The notes beneath the pieces are model-generated. The model did no database searches. It saw only the letters and a program-made list of their open reading frames with translations, and was not told where the DNA came from. The position numbers and the translations under genes were made by a program. A DNA stretch of 26,500 nucleotides from an uncultured Clostridia bacterium (GTDB taxonomy: Bacteria > Bacillota > Clostridia > Oscillospirales > CAG-272): contig CAMFEL010000009.1 of NCBI GenBank assembly GCA_945949385.1, forward strand, positions 1-26,500, written 5' to 3'. This document shows, piece after piece, positions 23,640 to 26,500 of this stretch; within the stretch, counting starts at the first letter, position 1; each line of letters opens with the position of its first letter.

Positions 23640-23995
23640 GGGAGATCTGTAAGCCGGGTTCTGTACGGCATTGCCGTGACTGCCATCTATCTCGAACAGG
23701 CATTGCTGCCTGCCTCCAGCCACCCGCAGAACTGCGTCGGGCAAACGCTGACAAAAGTCACTCTGCATACGGTGTTGCATCGGATAGGGTTTACATTTGC
23801 ACACAGTCGCCTGTCGTGCCGGTGAGCTCTTACCTCGCCTTTCCATCCTTACCGCTTGCGCGGCGGTCTATTTCTGTTGCACTTTCCCGGAGGTTTCCCT
23901 CGGCGGACGTTATCCGTTATCCTGCCCTGTGATGCCCGGACTTTCCTCACTCAGATACCTTTCGGCGCAACTGAGCGCGGCAGTCCGATCTCCCA
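23640..23995 (-). ncRNA. rnpB: RNase P RNA, bacterial class A
   Basis: On the minus strand the ~355-base segment begins GGGAGATC and ends GATCTCCC, which pair as helix P1. Conserved core pieces are present in the right order: GAGGAAAGTCCGGGC (5' part of P4) near 23935-23950, GAGGTAAGAGCTCACC in the middle, GGTGGCTGGAGGCAGGCAG-like J/P region, and ACAGAACCCGGCTTACAG near the 3' end. RNase P RNA is the ribozyme that removes tRNA 5' leaders. The overall layout with a GGCTTACAG 3' end is that of class A rather than the Bacillus class B. A consensus promoter lies immediately upstream and a strong terminator just downstream. Confidence 0.97.
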
Positions 23996-24003
23996 TACAT
24001 TTA

Positions 24004-24032
24004 ATTTTACTTTAACAGCTCCGTTTTGTCAA
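24004..24032 (-). promoter_or_regulatory. Sigma-A promoter of rnpB, inside the 3' end of yitT
   Basis: On the minus strand TTGACA (24027-24032) and TAAAAT (24004-24009) are exactly 17 bases apart. The -35 lies in the codons for the last residues of the YitT-family protein and the -10 begins with its TAA stop codon. Start of transcription is expected near 23996, which coincides with the first base of helix P1. Confidence 0.88.
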
Positions 24033-24939
24033 GCTTTTTGTCCCCCTTGGAGAAGGAGAAGCCGTTGCCGTTGACCTCGCTGACGCGGGTAATAATCATA
24101 AAAGCGGAGGGGTCTATTGACAGCACTATCTTTTTCACTCTCGCGAGCTGGCGTGAGGATACCACCGTCATTATCATCTTGCTGTGCTCCCCCGTCATAC
24201 CCTTTCTGGCTGAAAGCAGTGTAATTCCGCGTCCCAGCTCCGACATTACGGTAGCGCGTATCTCGTTGTATTCGTCCGAAACCACGCATATCTCCACCTT
24301 GCCGCTGCCCATGACTGTTACCTGACTTATGACATAAGAGTATATTATGACCATAATGACGCCGTAAAGCACGCGGGACAGATCCATATATGCGATAAAC
24401 TGTGCGGCGATTATGGTGCCGTCCACGATAAACATACCGACTCCTACGGGTAGCCCGGTCAGCTTGTTGATCACCAGAGGCGGTATGTCGGAGCCGCCCG
24501 TTGACGCGCCGCTGCGCACAACAATACCGACGGCGACACCGATAATAAGTCCCGCCACCATGGCGTAAAGGAGCATATTGTCCTTTATGGACATATATTG
24601 GTTTATGTCAAAGTTTTTGAAAACTCTCTCAAAAATATGTACCGAAAGAGGGTAAAGGATAGTAGAAGCGCCGGTTGTTATAATAAAATGCTTGCCCAGC
24701 ACCACGGCGCCCAGAATATAAAGCAGCACATTGACGATAAGTATGAAATACGATATTTCAAAGCCGGGATAGAAATGCTCCACCAGAAGGGACACACCGG
24801 TGACACCGCCCATTACCAATCCTGACGGTCTTATGAACATAACAACCGCAAAAGCGTACATGGCGTTTCCCGCCACAAGAATCAGGGCGTTGAGAAGAAA
24901 GTTCAGCACTTTCTTTTTTTTGCTGATTTTTTTACCCAT
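24007..24939 (-). CDS. YitT family membrane protein with DUF2179 domain
   Basis: The 310-residue protein is a YitT-family integral membrane protein, a group of unknown molecular function that is abundant in Firmicutes. About five or six hydrophobic segments fill residues 10-215, with family motifs GGVTGVSLLVEHF, IGVAVGIVVRSGASTGGSDIPP and GVGMFIVDGTI. The last ~95 residues form the DUF2179 cytoplasmic domain (KVEICVVSDEYNEIRATVMSE in pieces, ending DPSAFMIITRVSEVNGNGF). The ATG at 24939 is preferred to one at 24981 because GAGG lies 5 bases upstream. Its 3' end doubles as the rnpB promoter. Confidence 0.93.
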   Translation of the reverse strand: MGKKISKKKKVLNFLLNALILVAGNAMYAFAVVMFIRPSGLVMGGVTGVSLLVEHFYPGFEISYFILIVNVLLYILGAVVLGKHFIITTGASTILYPLSVHIFERVFKNFDINQYMSIKDNMLLYAMVAGLIIGVAVGIVVRSGASTGGSDIPPLVINKLTGLPVGVGMFIVDGTIIAAQFIAYMDLSRVLYGVIMVIIYSYVISQVTVMGSGKVEICVVSDEYNEIRATVMSELGRGITLLSARKGMTGEHSKMIMTVVSSRQLARVKKIVLSIDPSAFMIITRVSEVNGNGFSFSKGDKKLDKTELLK

Positions 24940-24971
24940 TTCGACCTCACATATGAGAAATTGACAATAAG

Positions 24972-25000
24972 AATATAGCACTAAAGCGGCAAAAAGTCAA
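24972..25000 (-). promoter_or_regulatory. Candidate sigma-A promoter of the yitT-family gene
   Basis: On the minus strand TTGACT (24995-25000) and TATATT (24972-24977) are 17 bases apart. The start near 24965 gives a ~25-base leader. Confidence 0.75.
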
Positions 25001-25076
25001 TAAGTTTTGCACCCGCGCGAAAGCTTTTTGTCATAAGATTACGGGCGGTTTCATATATTGATAATAGAAAAGACGC

Positions 25077-25104
25077 CGTCGGTATATTATATTCCGCGCC
25101 GACG
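25077..25104 (+). promoter_or_regulatory. Possible operator dyad over a putative -10 region
   Basis: CGTCGG and CCGACG are separated by 16 bases that contain TATATTATATT. If TATATT is the -10 of the downstream solute-binding protein gene, the dyad would straddle it. No good -35 is seen at normal spacing, so both promoter and operator are tentative. Confidence 0.3.
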
Positions 25105-25180
25105 TTTGCGGTATGCTTTGCAAAGAAGGAATTTGCCGCTATACGCTTTACGGATCAAAGCGTGAGCCGCTTCAGACCCC

Positions 25181-25203
25181 ATTTGTGTCTTGCAGACACA
25201 AAT
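25181..25203 (+). promoter_or_regulatory. Leader hairpin before the solute-binding protein gene
   Basis: ATTTGTGTCT and AGACACAAAT form a perfect 10-bp stem around TGC, only a few bases before the ribosome binding site AAAGGTG. It lacks a T run, so it is not a terminator; an effect on translation or mRNA stability is possible. I could not match it to a known riboswitch or T-box. Confidence 0.5.
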
Positions 25204-25226
25204 AAACGAAAGGTGTAAAAATCAGT

Positions 25227-26243
25227 ATGAAAAAACATATGCTTATTACAGTCTCGGTGCTGCTGCTTGCGCTGAATATCCCCATGCTTACATTCTGCAC
25301 CGCCGATAAAACAGGCGACGCGGCTGAATCCGCCCTTTGCGAAGACGGCGAAAACAGCACAAAATACCGCGTCGGTATTGCCGCGTATTCGGGAGTCACG
25401 GACGCAGAAACAGCGGAGACTATGCGCGCCGCAATTGCGGACGGGCTGTGCGGCGGGGGGCTTTGCGAGGAGGAGATTTCCTGCGAATATATGCTGCTGC
25501 GCGACACGGGGGAGCTTGACGAGGTGCTGGAAATGATGTGCCGAGGGTGCGATGCGGTTTTCACTCTTGACAGCGTCAGTACCTCCCGCTGCGCCGCAGT
25601 TTACGGAAAAAATGCCGGAGAAGAACTTGCCCCGTTGTTTTTCTGCTGTGCCGATGAGGAAAGTGCCTCTGCGGCAATTGACAGCGGTATGGGGGCGGGC
25701 AGTATATGCAAATCCGCCGCGTCTCTGCTTGCGGATATTGCCGCCGAAATGACCGTAGGTGAGGACGGCAAAGCAGCAAAGCCCGGGGTAGTGTATAACA
25801 GCGCCGCCCCCGAGAGCTCGGAGGCTGTATGCTCCGGCTTTGACGCCGCGGGGGTTGATTATGCGGCTTGCGCACCGGGCGACAGCCGCGACATAGGCAG
25901 TGCCGTTTCTGAGTTGACTGCGGCGGGAGCCGATCTTATAGTCGTACCGTACCCGCTTTTGCCAAGATACGAAGCGGCTTCTGTCCCAGATTCCGATTTG
26001 CCCGTATTCTGTATGGAACCCACACTGTCGGGCGGCATATCCGTGTCCCTTTTCCCGGACGCCGAAACGGGCGCGTCAATAGCAGCCGGCCTTGCGGCGC
26101 GTTTGTTCAACGGAGAGCCGCTGTCGGAACTTGAATGCTCGGAATGCCCGTATTTGTTGACTGTCAGCCGCCTCGCCGCGGAGAAATACAGCCTGAAAAT
26201 CCCCGAGTCAACAGATGAAATCAAAGTAGTGATTATTGAATAG
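25227..26243 (+). CDS. ABC transporter substrate-binding protein-like, cysteine-rich, orphan
   Basis: The 338-residue protein starts with Lys residues and a hydrophobic stretch (residues 6-23) like a signal peptide; a non-standard lipobox (LTFC) or cleavage after CTA are both possible. The mature part resembles the ABC_sub_bind (TrpX-like) periplasmic-binding fold: a start VGIAAYSGVTDAETAETM, a first domain with DAVFTLDSVSTS, and the C-terminal NGEPLSELE followed by VSRLAAEKYSLKIPE, which matches the end typical for the family. It contains 16 cysteines, far more than usual for exported solute-binding proteins. No permease or ATPase gene lies next to it within the window. The ligand is unknown; the family assignment is moderately sure. 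Confidence 0.8.
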   Translation: MKKHMLITVSVLLLALNIPMLTFCTADKTGDAAESALCEDGENSTKYRVGIAAYSGVTDAETAETMRAAIADGLCGGGLCEEEISCEYMLLRDTGELDEVLEMMCRGCDAVFTLDSVSTSRCAAVYGKNAGEELAPLFFCCADEESASAAIDSGMGAGSICKSAASLLADIAAEMTVGEDGKAAKPGVVYNSAAPESSEAVCSGFDAAGVDYAACAPGDSRDIGSAVSELTAAGADLIVVPYPLLPRYEAASVPDSDLPVFCMEPTLSGGISVSLFPDAETGASIAAGLAARLFNGEPLSELECSECPYLLTVSRLAAEKYSLKIPESTDEIKVVIIE

Positions 26244-26308
26244 TATCTATGCTCTGCTTCGCGTACTGCGAAAAGAATATATGGGGCGCTGCTCCAAACC
26301 CCGGTGAG

Positions 26309-26386
26309 TATATACGGGGCTCCGCCCCGCACCCCGCCAAGAACCTTTTTTGAGAAAAAGGTTCTTGGAACTCCAAAAAACTTTTA
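26309..26386 (-). repeat. Interspersed two-hairpin repeat, copy 2
   Basis: On the minus strand: TTAAAAGTTTTTTGGAG, a perfect 14-bp stem (26337-26368, arms CCAAGAACCTTTTT and AAAAAGGTTCTTGG), CGGGGTG, a GC stem (26315-26329, CGGGGC-GGA-GCCCCG), then TATATA. It shares architecture and much sequence with 13722-13800. A partial extra end (TATATGGGGCGCTGCTCC) lies beside it at about 26278-26296. Confidence 0.8.
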
Positions 26387-26449
26387 ATTAGGGCAAATAA
26401 ATCGTAAAATCGTCTCCCGCAGGGGTGCCGCGTAGGCGGCAAGCGGAGA

Positions 26450-26487
26450 AAAAGCACAGAAGAAAGTAAACTCTCTTCTGTGCTTTT
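26450..26487. terminator. Terminator-like hairpin near the right edge
   Basis: AAAAGCACAGAAGA and TCTTCTGTGCTTTT form a perfect 14-bp stem with a 10-base loop, flanked by A and T runs so it could work in both directions. It may end the solute-binding protein transcript or a gene that enters from the right. Confidence 0.8.
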
Positions 26488-26500
26488 TCTATCGCTTTAC

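Noticed and set aside
23574..23846. Several short open frames inside the RNase P RNA region on both strands
   Set aside because: The conserved RNA structure explains the sequence; none has a ribosome site or protein family match.
25001..25226. T-box or known riboswitch in the solute-binding protein leader
   Set aside because: I could not find the T-box core or the conserved cores of the SAM, ZTP, preQ1, fluoride or cyclic di-GMP classes.

Overview
The window looks like a chromosomal segment of a Gram-positive, anaerobic member of the Clostridia, most plausibly an uncultured gut Oscillospirales/Ruminococcaceae-type bacterium. This rests on a single-chain pyruvate:ferredoxin oxidoreductase, a class B sortase, a YitT-family membrane protein, a bacterial class A RNase P RNA, sigma-A type promoters, purine-rich ribosome binding sites and base composition slightly above half G+C. 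The taxonomic call is inference; no rRNA is present.

Layout. (1) 1-6441, minus strand: a cell-shape and division cluster read in the order zapA, U32 peptidase family gene, dut, maf, mreB, mreC, mreD; mreD runs off the left edge. The U32 gene seems to carry a frameshift near its 3' end. (2) 6442-8471: divergent promoter region and a plus-strand glycoside hydrolase family 2 gene that stands alone. (3) 8488-9492, minus: rplM-rpsI ribosomal protein operon with a perfect consensus promoter and a terminator. (4) 9733-13464, plus: nifJ (pyruvate:ferredoxin oxidoreductase) with its own promoter and terminator. (5) 13465-13806: non-coding stretch with a 15-bp perfect hairpin and an interspersed repeat. 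(6) 13807-20157, minus: pth, mfd, a parvulin-like lipoprotein foldase and nadE. (7) 20211-23626, plus: a class B sortase, an RlmA-type 23S rRNA methyltransferase translationally coupled to it, and a GT2 glycosyltransferase. (8) 23640-25000, minus: a YitT-family protein, then the RNase P RNA gene, whose promoter lies inside the end of yitT. (9) 25000-26500: a cysteine-rich solute-binding protein with a structured leader, then a second copy of the interspersed repeat and a terminator-like hairpin.

How the genes work together: the first cluster couples Z-ring support (ZapA), elongation machinery (MreBCD) and nucleotide-pool sanitation (Dut, Maf). The pth-mfd-foldase block is a common Firmicutes neighbourhood. 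Sortase and foldase act at the cell surface, and PFOR links central carbon flow to ferredoxin. Nearly all genes belong to familiar families. I did not find a CRISPR array, prophage, transposase, toxin-antitoxin pair or recognisable defence locus. The most interesting signals are small: a repeat family with covarying hairpins, a promoter for rnpB whose -10 box overlaps the yitT stop codon, the U32 frameshift, and several unusual protein extensions.
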